Shown: one piece after another, positions 1-8,996 of the stretch | Numbering within the stretch: position 1 is the stretch's first letter | Layout of the letters: each line of letters starts with the position of its first letter | Source: Bacteroidales bacterium | GTDB lineage: Bacteria > Bacteroidota > Bacteroidia > Bacteroidales > UBA932 | Assembly (NCBI GenBank): GCA_028724885.1 | Contig: JAQYTJ010000021.1 | Location: 1-64,000 of the forward strand | Length of the DNA stretch: 64,000 nucleotides | Direction of reading: 5' to 3' | Position numbers and translations under genes: made by a program | Notes under the pieces: model-generated | Database searches by the model: none | The model's input: only the letters and a program-made list of their open reading frames with translations | Told to the model about the DNA's origin: nothing

Positions 1-742
1 GATGCGTCGTACAGCGCTGCAAGGGCGTTTTAGGAAAGACTTCGGCTATCGCATCCTCAAGTCCTTTAAGGCCATCCGCACATATTAGACCTATCCGCGC
101 CACACCTCTCTCGCATATGTCATTAAGCATCTCGCCCCAGCCATGGGCACTTTCCGTCGGCTTGTTGTAGATGCCTATCACTTCTCTCGTCTTGTCTTCC
201 TTCACGCCCAGAAGCACATAGAATGCTTCCGTGTCCACACTGCGCTTGCGGTGGATCTTTATATGCACGCAGTCAATGAAGAGAACCGGATAGTATGCTT
301 CCAGACTGCGGTCAAGCCACTCCTGGACATCTTTTCTCAGGTAGTCCAGCATCCTCGAGATGCTCGCCTTGCTGTAGTGTTCGCCATAGATGTCATTGAA
401 GACATCACCGACCTGCTCCTGTGTCAGACCCTTGCTGTAGAGTGTGCCGGCAAGTCTTTCACGCTCCTCTTCCTGGTTGCGCAATATTGCCAGTATACGC
501 GGATGGAAGTTGCCATAACGATCCCGTGGTATCCTGAAGGTAAGGGTTCGACCCTGACCTTACGTGTGGCCTACTCTATTGCCGTTTCCCTTATCGCCAC
601 GAAGCCCATCTTCGCGCAAATACTCACGCCTATCTGCTACCATCATACTCTCAATCATTATCTCCATCAGGTCCTGGAGACCATTTTCTCTTTCCGCTTG
701 CTTGCATAAAACCTCGGAAATTTGTTCCTTTGTGAAATCCAT
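1..742 (-). pseudogene. IS256-family (mutator) transposase, interrupted by one stop; runs off the left edge
   Basis: Read on the minus strand from an ATG at 742, the frame gives the N-terminal part of an IS256-type DDE transposase, then meets TAA at 562-560, then continues in the same frame to base 1 with the typical family sequence: the RDRYGNFHP stretch, the segment ending SKGLTQEQVGDVFNDIYG, the first catalytic aspartate in LFIDCVHIK and the second in LICADGLKGLEDA. Only the one stop separates the two parts (context GHT-stop-GQGRT, where a tyrosine codon would be expected), so a single base change explains it. The C-terminal part with the catalytic glutamate lies outside the window. Either a recently inactivated copy or a sequencing error; transposase identity is firm, the pseudogene status rests on one base. 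Confidence 0.88.
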
Positions 743-845
743 TAGTCTACGATTCTTTTGTATTTGTTGTTTCTCTTTTACAAATCAAAAGAAATACGTA
801 GACTTTCTTTTTATCTCACCTCAGACACACTCTTTGGAACAGTAT
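1..845 (-). mobile_element. IS256-type insertion sequence, right part
   Basis: The transposase start lies at 742 and about 100 bases of non-coding sequence follow before the terminator of the susD operon. In this family the terminal inverted repeat lies roughly 60-120 bases upstream of the transposase start, so the element end is placed near 820-845, in the stretch around CCTCAGACACACTCTTTGG. The opposite end and the target duplication are outside the window, so the boundary is inferred and not proven. Confidence 0.55.
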
Positions 846-881
846 CACAAGATGCTGTCATGAATTTATCCTAGCAGCTAA

Positions 882-916
882 AAAGAGCATACCCCGAAGC
901 ACAGGGCACGCTCTTA
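882..916 (-). terminator. Rho-independent terminator of the DUF5107-susCD operon
   Basis: AAGAGC (883-888) pairs with GCTCTT (910-915), with a further CCC/GGG pairing inside, and on the minus strand the stem is followed by a run of T. It lies 21 bases beyond the susD stop codon. Its arrangement closely resembles the terminator behind mdh at 10,264-10,294. Confidence 0.75.
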
Positions 917-936
917 ATATATTCATAAACCACTTA

Positions 937-2580
937 TTACTTGAGGTTTGGATTTAGTCCGCTGTCAAGCGCAGGATAATCCATGAAGATTGTCTTATCG
1001 CCTTTCCATGTCACTCCATCAGGTATAAGAACTTTTTCTTTAATAAACAAACCAGGAGCAACCTCAACTGCTTCGTTAGCTTTTCTCTGATTGAAATAGT
1101 TCTCCATAAGTTCCATCCTAACCATATCGTCTCGCCTTGGGACAAGAGCCATGAAATATCCGCAAACCTCCCAACCATGTTCTTGCAAGCAGGCATCAGC
1201 GAATTCTGACCCATTCAAGCCTGCAGGCAGATCCGGAAGCCCGGCTCTCCTCCTTACCCTATTGACACATTCATAAGCGAAAACACTCGGAGTGCCCTCT
1301 ACTCGAGCCTGAGACTCAGCATACCAGAGCAACAGTTCGGCATAACGCACAATCCTTATCCTCATGCTGGTTGTCATCCCCAGATAAGGGGGTTTTGCAG
1401 GGTCAAAGTCTCGAATGGCAGTTTGACTATACATATCATCGTAACTGTCCACAGAATAGGACATCAGGCAGAATTCCGGCTGATAGTCTTTTGTCTTGAA
1501 GAAATCATCATACCATACGAGAGACATATCATCTACTCCATCTTTACCTTTTTCGAGGAGACTGCCTCGTACAAGAATAGTAGGCGCATAAATCCAATTC
1601 TTTCTGTCGCAATCCGGATAATTCTTCCAGAATTTTATTTCTCCAAAAGCATCTCCCCAACCGCCAAGAAACTCGAAATAGTTACTTGACGTCATCTGGA
1701 AATCTTCAGACCACTGACCAAACTTATCCGACATATTAAGGCCAACGACGATTTCATTAGTATAATTATGACTTATCGAATAGACACTTTTGAACTGAGA
1801 TTCAAGGATATATTCGTACTCCCCACTGTTGCATTTATCTATTACTTCTTTCGCAAGTTTTGCGGCTTCGGCATAATATTTCGTTTCCTTCATCGGATAA
1901 CCTGCCATCTGCATGTACACTGCAACAAGGGTAGATTGGGCAGCCTGCTTCGTGATGTAGATATTTGCTCCATTCATATACCTAGGTTCTTTTTGGTCAG
2001 CATATGAAGTCGGCAGGGTATTAATGCAATCTTGAAGGTCTGAAACTATCTGGCCGTATATTTCAGGGAAATCGGCCAAGGTCCTTTCCGTGCTAGTAGA
2101 CGTTTCTAGAGTTATAGGAATCTTGCCATAATAACGAACTAGATAGAAATAAGAAACAGCTCTCCAGAATTTTGCCTGGCCTAAAGCTATGTTAATTTCT
2201 GTTTCTGATACTGGAGTCCTGCCTGCGTTAAGAACTATATCGTTCGCAGCCTTTATTATAGAATATAGTTTCTGCCACATATTGTCAAGGCCTATATTCC
2301 CAACTGTCACGTTAAATGCATCAGCCTGAGCAATACGCTGCTTGTTGCTTCCAGGGTTAGTGGTCATGTCATCGCCTTGGAACATAGGAGAAAATTGGTT
2401 CGTGTTGCATTCAAAGTTCACGACCTGCTTATATAGAGCATAGACACTCATGTTAAGCTCATCCTGGCTTGAATAAAAGGTCGATGGCGTAAGAGTCCCT
2501 TTAGGCTGCTCATCCAACGAACATGCGGATAACCCTAGCATAGATGCCAGAGTCAATAATATTATATTTTTAATTTTCAT
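937..2580 (-). CDS. SusD/RagB-family outer-membrane nutrient-binding lipoprotein
   Basis: Surface-exposed glycan- or peptide-binding lipoprotein that caps the SusC channel. The N-terminus has a lipoprotein signal with lipobox LSAC and cysteine at residue 20 when the ATG at 2580 is used; the longer frame from a TTG at 2592 would add only four residues and overlap the space before susC, so the ATG is preferred. The start of the mature protein (SLDEQPKGTLTP) and the later motifs YAELLLWYAESQAR and NRVRRRAGLP are typical of SusD. 547 residues is normal. It follows susC after 12 bases and is the last gene before a terminator. The substrate cannot be told from sequence; no glycoside hydrolase or peptidase is in the locus. 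Confidence 0.93.
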   Translation of the reverse strand: MKIKNIILLTLASMLGLSACSLDEQPKGTLTPSTFYSSQDELNMSVYALYKQVVNFECNTNQFSPMFQGDDMTTNPGSNKQRIAQADAFNVTVGNIGLDNMWQKLYSIIKAANDIVLNAGRTPVSETEINIALGQAKFWRAVSYFYLVRYYGKIPITLETSTSTERTLADFPEIYGQIVSDLQDCINTLPTSYADQKEPRYMNGANIYITKQAAQSTLVAVYMQMAGYPMKETKYYAEAAKLAKEVIDKCNSGEYEYILESQFKSVYSISHNYTNEIVVGLNMSDKFGQWSEDFQMTSSNYFEFLGGWGDAFGEIKFWKNYPDCDRKNWIYAPTILVRGSLLEKGKDGVDDMSLVWYDDFFKTKDYQPEFCLMSYSVDSYDDMYSQTAIRDFDPAKPPYLGMTTSMRIRIVRYAELLLWYAESQARVEGTPSVFAYECVNRVRRRAGLPDLPAGLNGSEFADACLQEHGWEVCGYFMALVPRRDDMVRMELMENYFNQRKANEAVEVAPGLFIKEKVLIPDGVTWKGDKTIFMDYPALDSGLNPNLK

Positions 2581-2592
2581 GGCGAATGTCAA

Positions 2593-5550
2593 TTAAAAGT
2601 TAAACTTCATTCCAAATGTATAGGTTCTTGCGAAAGGGTAGGCGCCAGAATCAACGCCATCATTCACATCATGATGCCCTCCGAAAGAAGTAGCGTTTTG
2701 AGGATCAAGACCAGAATAACCAGAAATAGTGAATAGATTCTGAACGCTGAAATAGAGTTTCATGTCAGCGAACTTTGTGAAATTCTTGCTTAGATTGTAT
2801 GCTATAGAGAGATTTTCACAACGAATGTAATCCGTTTTTTCTAACCATTTAGTAGAAGCAGACTGGAAGTCATTTCCCTTGACTCCTGGAGAAGGATATC
2901 TCTTCGTGTTCTCAAACGCTTCTTTCAGGTTATAGAAAACAGAGTCTCCGATGAGGGAGCATCCATAGAATCTCACTAGGTTCAGCCTAAATCCACCGGT
3001 AGCGGCAGAGAAGAACATATTCATACTCCAATTCTTCCAAGAGAAGCTGTTATTCCAGCCATATGTGAACTTTGGATTGGCCTGCCCAGTCATGAAACGA
3101 TCGTTTGCAGAGATCTTTCCATCATCGTCAATGTCCTCATATGTATCCAGACCATTTTTATCAAGTCCCTTCCATTTATAAAGGTAAAATGTCCCGACCG
3201 GATATCCTTCCTTGATCCTAGTCACGCCATCAGTAGGAGATACTCCAGGCATAGGGCAATCTCCTGCCACGAAATCAAGACCGGCAAGGTCTTCTACCCT
3301 GTTTTTAAGATATGTCATGCTGAATGTTGATGTCCAGACAAAACCGTGAGCATCAAGAATTCTCCCGTCCAATGTCAGGTCAAATCCTTTATTGCTGATT
3401 TCTCCGGCATTCACCCATACCGAGCCTCCTCCGTCATAATACGGAATATTCTTTTTCAGCAAGCCATCTTTGGTTCTCTTATAATAATAGTCTAGGCTGA
3501 CATTCAATCTGCTATCAAGGGCAGAGAAGTCAACGCCGATGTCAAACTGATTAGTCTTTTCCCAAGTCAGGTCAGGAGTGGAAACGTTTGTGCCAAGCCA
3601 GTATCCTGTGTAATTGGTTCCGGAATCGAATGAATATTTTATTGGGCTGAGAAGCCCAAGAGTCTCGTACGAGCTAATGCCCTGGCTGCCAACAACACCA
3701 TAACTTGTCCTGATTTTAATGTCATTGAAAATATTCTGATTCTGCATGAAAGACTCGTTGCCTAACTGCCATGCAAAAGCAATGGATGGGAAGTATCCCC
3801 ATTTATCATTCATGAATTTTGAGGAGCCATCGGCTCTCATTGTTCCTGTCAGAAGGTACCTATTGTCATAATTGTACATCAGTCGCCCCACCCCTGAAAG
3901 CAGAGTCCATTGAGAATAACTGTTTGAAGGGGTTACAGAATTCGCAATGCTGACATTCCACCAACCGACACCCTCAATGAGAAGGTTCTTACCATTGAAT
4001 CCCATGCTCCTATAAGTTGCTCTTGAAGCCTCGCCAACCAAGGTGGCAGTCAAATTATGCTTGCCCCACTGATTCTGATAAGTAAGGTTGTTAGTGCTCT
4101 GGAGAGAGAGCCTGTCATTATCGTAATTCGACATGCTGCTCGTGCCACCCATGAGCTTTTTAACACCACTGAAGGCATAAGACTTGAAATCGCCGTAATC
4201 CACAGAATTGCTAGTAGTGAATGTCAGGCCGGGAAGGATATCGAATTTCAAATCTATGTGTGCATCAACCACTTTTGCCTCATGTGAATTCTTGTTTTCT
4301 TTCAGCGTTCCCACCGGGTTGCCTGTAAGCACTGCACTATAAGAATCTTTAAGGTATTTTGTTCCATCCTCATTCATGACATTGACCACAGGAGCAAAGT
4401 TCACGGCAGCAAGAATGCTGTTTGCTTTATCAGCTCCGAACCCACCCCGTCTACCCTGGCCGGCAAAGGCATTTATGTCCACAGTTGCCGTCAGCCAGCT
4501 TGTAAGTTTTGAGTTCACGTTTGAACGAAAAGAATAACGTTCAAAATTAGTTTCAATTACAATTCCATCAGTCCTAGCATAGTTGCCGGAAACATAGTAC
4601 TGCAATTTGTCGTTTCCACTGCTGATAACTAACTTATAGTTTTGCACAAAACCAGTCCTCGTGATTTCTTTCTGCCAATCTGTTCCGGCAGTACCATTCT
4701 TGAAAGCTTCAAGCTGAGAATCAGAGAATGACTTCCCTTTGTACTTATTGTAATTAATCGCGAAAGTGTATGGGTCTACAGTGTCATAATACTTCGCCAT
4801 GGTAGAGATACCAATGGAGCCTTCTGCTGAAACAATAGTCCTGCCGGCCTTTCCTGTCTTCGTCGTGATGATAATCACGCCGTTGGATCCTCTAGAACCA
4901 TAAATGGCAGTCGAAGAAGCATCCTTCAACACCTGTACAGACCCAACATCGTCAGGATTCAATCCTTCAAGCCCACTTTCCCTAACGATGCCGTCAACGA
5001 CTACAAGCGGATCATTGCTTTTACTGATAGAGTTTACGCCTCTAACCCTAATGTGAACAGAGCCACCCGGAATAGCTGAGTTTTCAACTGTTACTCCGGC
5101 TACTCGGCCTTGGAACAAATCTGCGACATTTGTGATAGGCTGCTCATTGAAGGCTTTGTCTCTTACAACGCCGACAGAACCTGCCAAATCTACCTTTTTA
5201 ACGGTACCATAACCAATGGCTACAGCTTCTTGTAGAAGCTCAGAATCTTCTTTCAAGCTAATATTTATGACGGATCTTCCGTTGATAGGGACATCAACAG
5301 GTAGGAAGCCCATGCAGGAGAAAGACAATGTCGCTGTAGAAGAGCTGACGCTGATAGAATAGTTCCCATCGCCGTCTGTTACGACACCGTTACTCGTGCC
5401 TTTCTCTATTACACCGACTCCAGCCAGGGGCTGGCCTCCAACATCTACAACTTTTCCGCTCACGGAAATCCTTTGCGCAAAAAGGCTAAATGGAGTAAAT
5501 AACAACATGCAAATCAATGATGTCATCATTAGTTTTAGTGTTTTGTTCAT
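2593..5550 (-). CDS. SusC/RagA-family TonB-linked outer-membrane transporter
   Basis: TonB-dependent outer-membrane channel working with the SusD lipoprotein encoded next. A signal peptide ends at FAQ near residue 26. Then comes a carboxypeptidase-regulatory-like beta sandwich (about 30-105, VSGKVVDVGGQPLAGV), the plug domain (about 120-230, with LFQGRVAGV and VRVRGVNSIS), and the barrel ending in phenylalanine (GMKFNF). At 985 residues it is complete and of usual length. The 44-base gap to the DUF5107 gene upstream and 12 bases to susD indicate one operon. Energy would come from the ExbB-ExbD-TonB type complex, one copy of which is encoded at 31.4-33.4 kb. No anti-sigma/sigma pair or hybrid sensor accompanies the locus, so its regulator is not visible. 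Confidence 0.95.
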   Translation of the reverse strand: MNKTLKLMMTSLICMLLFTPFSLFAQRISVSGKVVDVGGQPLAGVGVIEKGTSNGVVTDGDGNYSISVSSSTATLSFSCMGFLPVDVPINGRSVINISLKEDSELLQEAVAIGYGTVKKVDLAGSVGVVRDKAFNEQPITNVADLFQGRVAGVTVENSAIPGGSVHIRVRGVNSISKSNDPLVVVDGIVRESGLEGLNPDDVGSVQVLKDASSTAIYGSRGSNGVIIITTKTGKAGRTIVSAEGSIGISTMAKYYDTVDPYTFAINYNKYKGKSFSDSQLEAFKNGTAGTDWQKEITRTGFVQNYKLVISSGNDKLQYYVSGNYARTDGIVIETNFERYSFRSNVNSKLTSWLTATVDINAFAGQGRRGGFGADKANSILAAVNFAPVVNVMNEDGTKYLKDSYSAVLTGNPVGTLKENKNSHEAKVVDAHIDLKFDILPGLTFTTSNSVDYGDFKSYAFSGVKKLMGGTSSMSNYDNDRLSLQSTNNLTYQNQWGKHNLTATLVGEASRATYRSMGFNGKNLLIEGVGWWNVSIANSVTPSNSYSQWTLLSGVGRLMYNYDNRYLLTGTMRADGSSKFMNDKWGYFPSIAFAWQLGNESFMQNQNIFNDIKIRTSYGVVGSQGISSYETLGLLSPIKYSFDSGTNYTGYWLGTNVSTPDLTWEKTNQFDIGVDFSALDSRLNVSLDYYYKRTKDGLLKKNIPYYDGGGSVWVNAGEISNKGFDLTLDGRILDAHGFVWTSTFSMTYLKNRVEDLAGLDFVAGDCPMPGVSPTDGVTRIKEGYPVGTFYLYKWKGLDKNGLDTYEDIDDDGKISANDRFMTGQANPKFTYGWNNSFSWKNWSMNMFFSAATGGFRLNLVRFYGCSLIGDSVFYNLKEAFENTKRYPSPGVKGNDFQSASTKWLEKTDYIRCENLSIAYNLSKNFTKFADMKLYFSVQNLFTISGYSGLDPQNATSFGGHHDVNDGVDSGAYPFARTYTFGMKFNF

Positions 5551-5594
5551 GATTTTTAATGTTAATAGTATAATAGTAAAGATTATTAATTGTC

Positions 5595-8500
5595 TTATTT
5601 TGAAGTGTTAAAGAAATAGTTCGCCCAAACATTAGATGAATCCAATTCTAAAGACTTGGCAAAATTTTCTCGAGCCTCGCCCTTTTTACCTTCAGCGAGA
5701 CATACCAGACCCTGAACATAAATATTTCTTGCTTTCACTGCATCACTTGAACCATCTTCTCCGAATTTAGAGTAAATGTCCACCACAGCAGAATTGCCGG
5801 CTTTATTGAACGCATCAATCTTATTCTGAACACTCTCTATAACTTCCTTGAAGCCATTGCTATTTCCAAGTTCTTTTTCAGCCATTGCAAGAAAATATTT
5901 GCTTTCATCTATTCTGTCAGCGAGATTTCTATCCTTGGCGGCATTAATGCTTCTTTGGAATGCTTTTGATTCTTCAGCCTTCAGGCCAAGAGCCTTATAA
6001 GCCAGTCCTTGATAATATGCAACCTTAGCCACGATAGGCCCTGTGGACAGTTCATTTGTTTCAAGGTTCTTTGGGAACGTGCCAGCTGCAAGGAAATGTT
6101 CAAGTGCTTTCTGGTTTTTGTGCTTTGACAATAGGTCAAGACCGCACAATAGATGAGCGTCTACGAAAGGAGCATAGGCTGTCATGCCCCCTTCCCAAAC
6201 ACGGAAGTGACGTGTTTCTAGTATATTGAGAGCTTTATCATATTGTCCATTCTCAACATACAGGCGCACTAGCCTTGTAGTAGCATCATCAGACTTGAAA
6301 ACTGTCTTCTTGTTCTTATCCATAAAAGCCAATCTCCCTTTAGAAGGGACTTTCCGTGCTTCTTCGATAATATCGAGTTCCGTGAAGAATTTAGGATCGG
6401 AGCCATCGGCTTTAATAGCTTTACGATAGTAATCAGCAGCAGCATCTTTGTCAGAAAGGTATTTGTCTGCGGCAAAGCCAAGATTTCTGAATGCCATTCC
6501 GTAATTAGGAGAAAGTTTCGCAGACACCTTCCACTCTGAAATTGCCTCATCCTTTCGGTCGCTGAAATAAAGCAGATTACCAAGGTAATAATGAGCCTTG
6601 CTATCCTCCGGATTCATCGAAATAGCATCCCTGAGCATGTTTTCTTCCTCAATACGTGAAGGGAAACAATAATCAGGAGACATAGCGGCAGCCTTGGCGT
6701 AATATTCCTTCGCCTTGCCAGCCCTTCCTGCGAGATTAGAATAATACCCTGCCATATAGTTCAATAACGGAGATGCAGTGAATGGCTCGATGGCATTCTT
6801 CTGCATCGGTGTCGAAGAGAATTCAGAGCCATTCTCCATTGCGAAATCCAAGAGACCAACGGCTTCTTGGTAACCTCCTACGGCGCCATAATATGTACTT
6901 GCTTCAAGGATTTCCTGAAGAGGGATTCCCATGTGGCTGATTGCGCCGGCTAATGCTTTCTGGTCATTGTCAAGCCTACTGAGCTCTATCATGCTAAGGA
7001 AATCGAGGCGATCGAACGCAAGGTTCTCTCTCAGCAGTTTCCTAGCCTCGTCTTCTTTACCTGACTTAGTCAGGATGAAGGATTTCACGAACTTAGACAA
7101 TGTGCTCCTACCGCTATATTCAATAGATCTGTCTATCAATTTCAGAGCCTTCTCATATTCACCGGCGACTGCTTTCATTTCCGCAAGATAAAGGAATGCG
7201 GAAGACTGGAATCCTGGATACCAAGTCGATTTCCAATAATATGACTCAGCTTCTTTTAGCTTGCCGAGCCGCTGGGACACGAAGCCAAGATAATAGAACA
7301 TTTCACCATCTTTAGGATTAGTTTGGTAAAGGACTCCAGTCTTGCTGACCTCTGGCATAAAGTGCAGTCCTGTAAGACGCTTATATGCCCTCTGAAGATA
7401 TTTCTCGGCTCTCTCCCATTGATACTGTCGCGCATAATATATACCGAGACTCACATTAGCCCTAGATTCCAGAGAGTCTCGCTTCAATACTTCCTCATAG
7501 AAAGGAACCGGGCTAAGTCTGGCATTATGGAATTCATCCAACCTCTGACCTGCAAGCAATAGTTCCTCAATGCTGTCATATTCTTCAGGTTTTTTCGGTC
7601 TGTCAGCAGGATGAGGCCTTTGCTCTTCAGGCTTTGGCTTTGGCTGATAGCTTACTAGCTCATTGCCATCCTTGTCATAAAGGCCAGCGAATAATTCTTC
7701 GTCTTTCACGGAAGAATCAACATTGAAATATTCTTTGAAAGGGGTATCCGGGTCAATATTGATTCGCTTATCTGAAATCACTTTATCCCCAGCCTTGCAT
7801 AGGACTTTCGCATTATTGTATTTCTGAGTGGCATTAAATCCAACCATGACAGATGTCGGAGACTCCCTAACCATATTGACGGCACCTTGCAGGGTCACAT
7901 TCTTTGCCCCACCTATGCCCTTGATTGTGTACCAGTATTGCTTTGTTTCGCGCACTTCATTCGGTCCTATCCAGCTATAATCAGGCTGATTGTCTGAATA
8001 AGTTCCAACCATCAGTTCAAGATATGCTCCGTCCTCCTCTGTAAGCATCTCGCTCCATACGCTTCCTGTACCCCACAAGAAGAATTTTTTCCCCGGTTCC
8101 ACATGATGGTTACCTATGTGTGCAGTCCCCGCATCTTTCCCGAAATCGTAGCCCACTAGAAAATCATCAGTGTAGTTCACTGCGAAAGTAGAGTTGCTGA
8201 AAGGGTAATTCTTCCACCAACTTCCCTCTACCAAGTTCCCTTCAGAATCCCTTCTTCCATAAGGCCAGTCTATGTACTCGGTTTTGCTATGTGTCATGCC
8301 ATAAACTGTCTCAGGAGGGAATTGAACCTGATAATCTTCATTGCAATGTACAGAAACATTGGCCCAATATAAGAACGACTGCATCATAGGAGTCCTGTTC
8401 TGAATCTGGAAAGTTGCCTCCACATAAGATTTTCCGGGGAAAACCGTAAGACCGACATTCCATTTCAAGCGTTGGCGCAATTCTGTTTCACCGACCCAGA

Positions 8501-8996
8501 TAGTCTTGCTACCATCCGGATTCTCAACTACCGCATATCCAGTATTAAGAGTAGAAGATGCTCTGTGGTGATGAGGAACGTTCCATTCCACGCCTCCAGA
8601 TATCCAAGAGCCAATCATTCCTATCAATGCCGGCCTTATTACATGCTGCCGGTAGAAGAAATAATAACCAGACTGCTTGTCCTGAGCATCCAGAATTCTG
8701 CCTCCGACTTCTGGAAGCACCCCGATGTGAGTATACTCATTCTCCACGGTCAGGTACTTGTATTGTCGTTCTACTCTATCATCCGTAAGAATGTCATATA
8801 TTGGATAAGGATAAATGTGTCCGGCAGCACCTTGGTAAGTTCTTCCCGTAAAGAAATATGGTGCTTTCTCAGGATCACCCACAAGATAAGTAGGAATGTC
8901 AATCTTTGTTTCTTTTATTTCAACCTGCGCTGAAAGCTTGAATGGCGAGAACGCAAATACCACCCAGAATAACGAGAACAAAAAATTTTTATTCAT
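5595..8996 (-). CDS. Secreted DUF5107 domain protein with TPR repeats
   Basis: A large exported protein (1133 residues) with a signal peptide ending near FKLSAQ (residue 24). Residues about 30-380 match the DUF5107 region: conserved histidine- and tryptophan-rich motifs such as GGVEWNVPHHHR, EYTHIGVLPEVGGRI and NHHVEPGKKFFLWGTG, reminiscent of aldose-epimerase-like beta-sandwich folds. A short linker rich in proline and lysine (about 470-490) is followed by many tetratricopeptide units to the C-terminus (for example EDSKAHYYLGNLLYFSDRKD and SPNYGMAFRNLGFAADKY). It is first in the operon with susC and susD, so a role in handling the same substrate at the cell surface or in the periplasm is inferred. 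The catalytic activity, if any, is not known to me. Confidence 0.85.
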   Translation of the reverse strand: MNKNFLFSLFWVVFAFSPFKLSAQVEIKETKIDIPTYLVGDPEKAPYFFTGRTYQGAAGHIYPYPIYDILTDDRVERQYKYLTVENEYTHIGVLPEVGGRILDAQDKQSGYYFFYRQHVIRPALIGMIGSWISGGVEWNVPHHHRASSTLNTGYAVVENPDGSKTIWVGETELRQRLKWNVGLTVFPGKSYVEATFQIQNRTPMMQSFLYWANVSVHCNEDYQVQFPPETVYGMTHSKTEYIDWPYGRRDSEGNLVEGSWWKNYPFSNSTFAVNYTDDFLVGYDFGKDAGTAHIGNHHVEPGKKFFLWGTGSVWSEMLTEEDGAYLELMVGTYSDNQPDYSWIGPNEVRETKQYWYTIKGIGGAKNVTLQGAVNMVRESPTSVMVGFNATQKYNNAKVLCKAGDKVISDKRINIDPDTPFKEYFNVDSSVKDEELFAGLYDKDGNELVSYQPKPKPEEQRPHPADRPKKPEEYDSIEELLLAGQRLDEFHNARLSPVPFYEEVLKRDSLESRANVSLGIYYARQYQWERAEKYLQRAYKRLTGLHFMPEVSKTGVLYQTNPKDGEMFYYLGFVSQRLGKLKEAESYYWKSTWYPGFQSSAFLYLAEMKAVAGEYEKALKLIDRSIEYSGRSTLSKFVKSFILTKSGKEDEARKLLRENLAFDRLDFLSMIELSRLDNDQKALAGAISHMGIPLQEILEASTYYGAVGGYQEAVGLLDFAMENGSEFSSTPMQKNAIEPFTASPLLNYMAGYYSNLAGRAGKAKEYYAKAAAMSPDYCFPSRIEEENMLRDAISMNPEDSKAHYYLGNLLYFSDRKDEAISEWKVSAKLSPNYGMAFRNLGFAADKYLSDKDAAADYYRKAIKADGSDPKFFTELDIIEEARKVPSKGRLAFMDKNKKTVFKSDDATTRLVRLYVENGQYDKALNILETRHFRVWEGGMTAYAPFVDAHLLCGLDLLSKHKNQKALEHFLAAGTFPKNLETNELSTGPIVAKVAYYQGLAYKALGLKAEESKAFQRSINAAKDRNLADRIDESKYFLAMAEKELGNSNGFKEVIESVQNKIDAFNKAGNSAVVDIYSKFGEDGSSDAVKARNIYVQGLVCLAEGKKGEARENFAKSLELDSSNVWANYFFNTSK

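Noticed and set aside
143..709. Open frame of 188 codons on the plus strand within the insertion sequence
   Set aside because: It runs opposite to the transposase, whose family motifs are on the minus strand.
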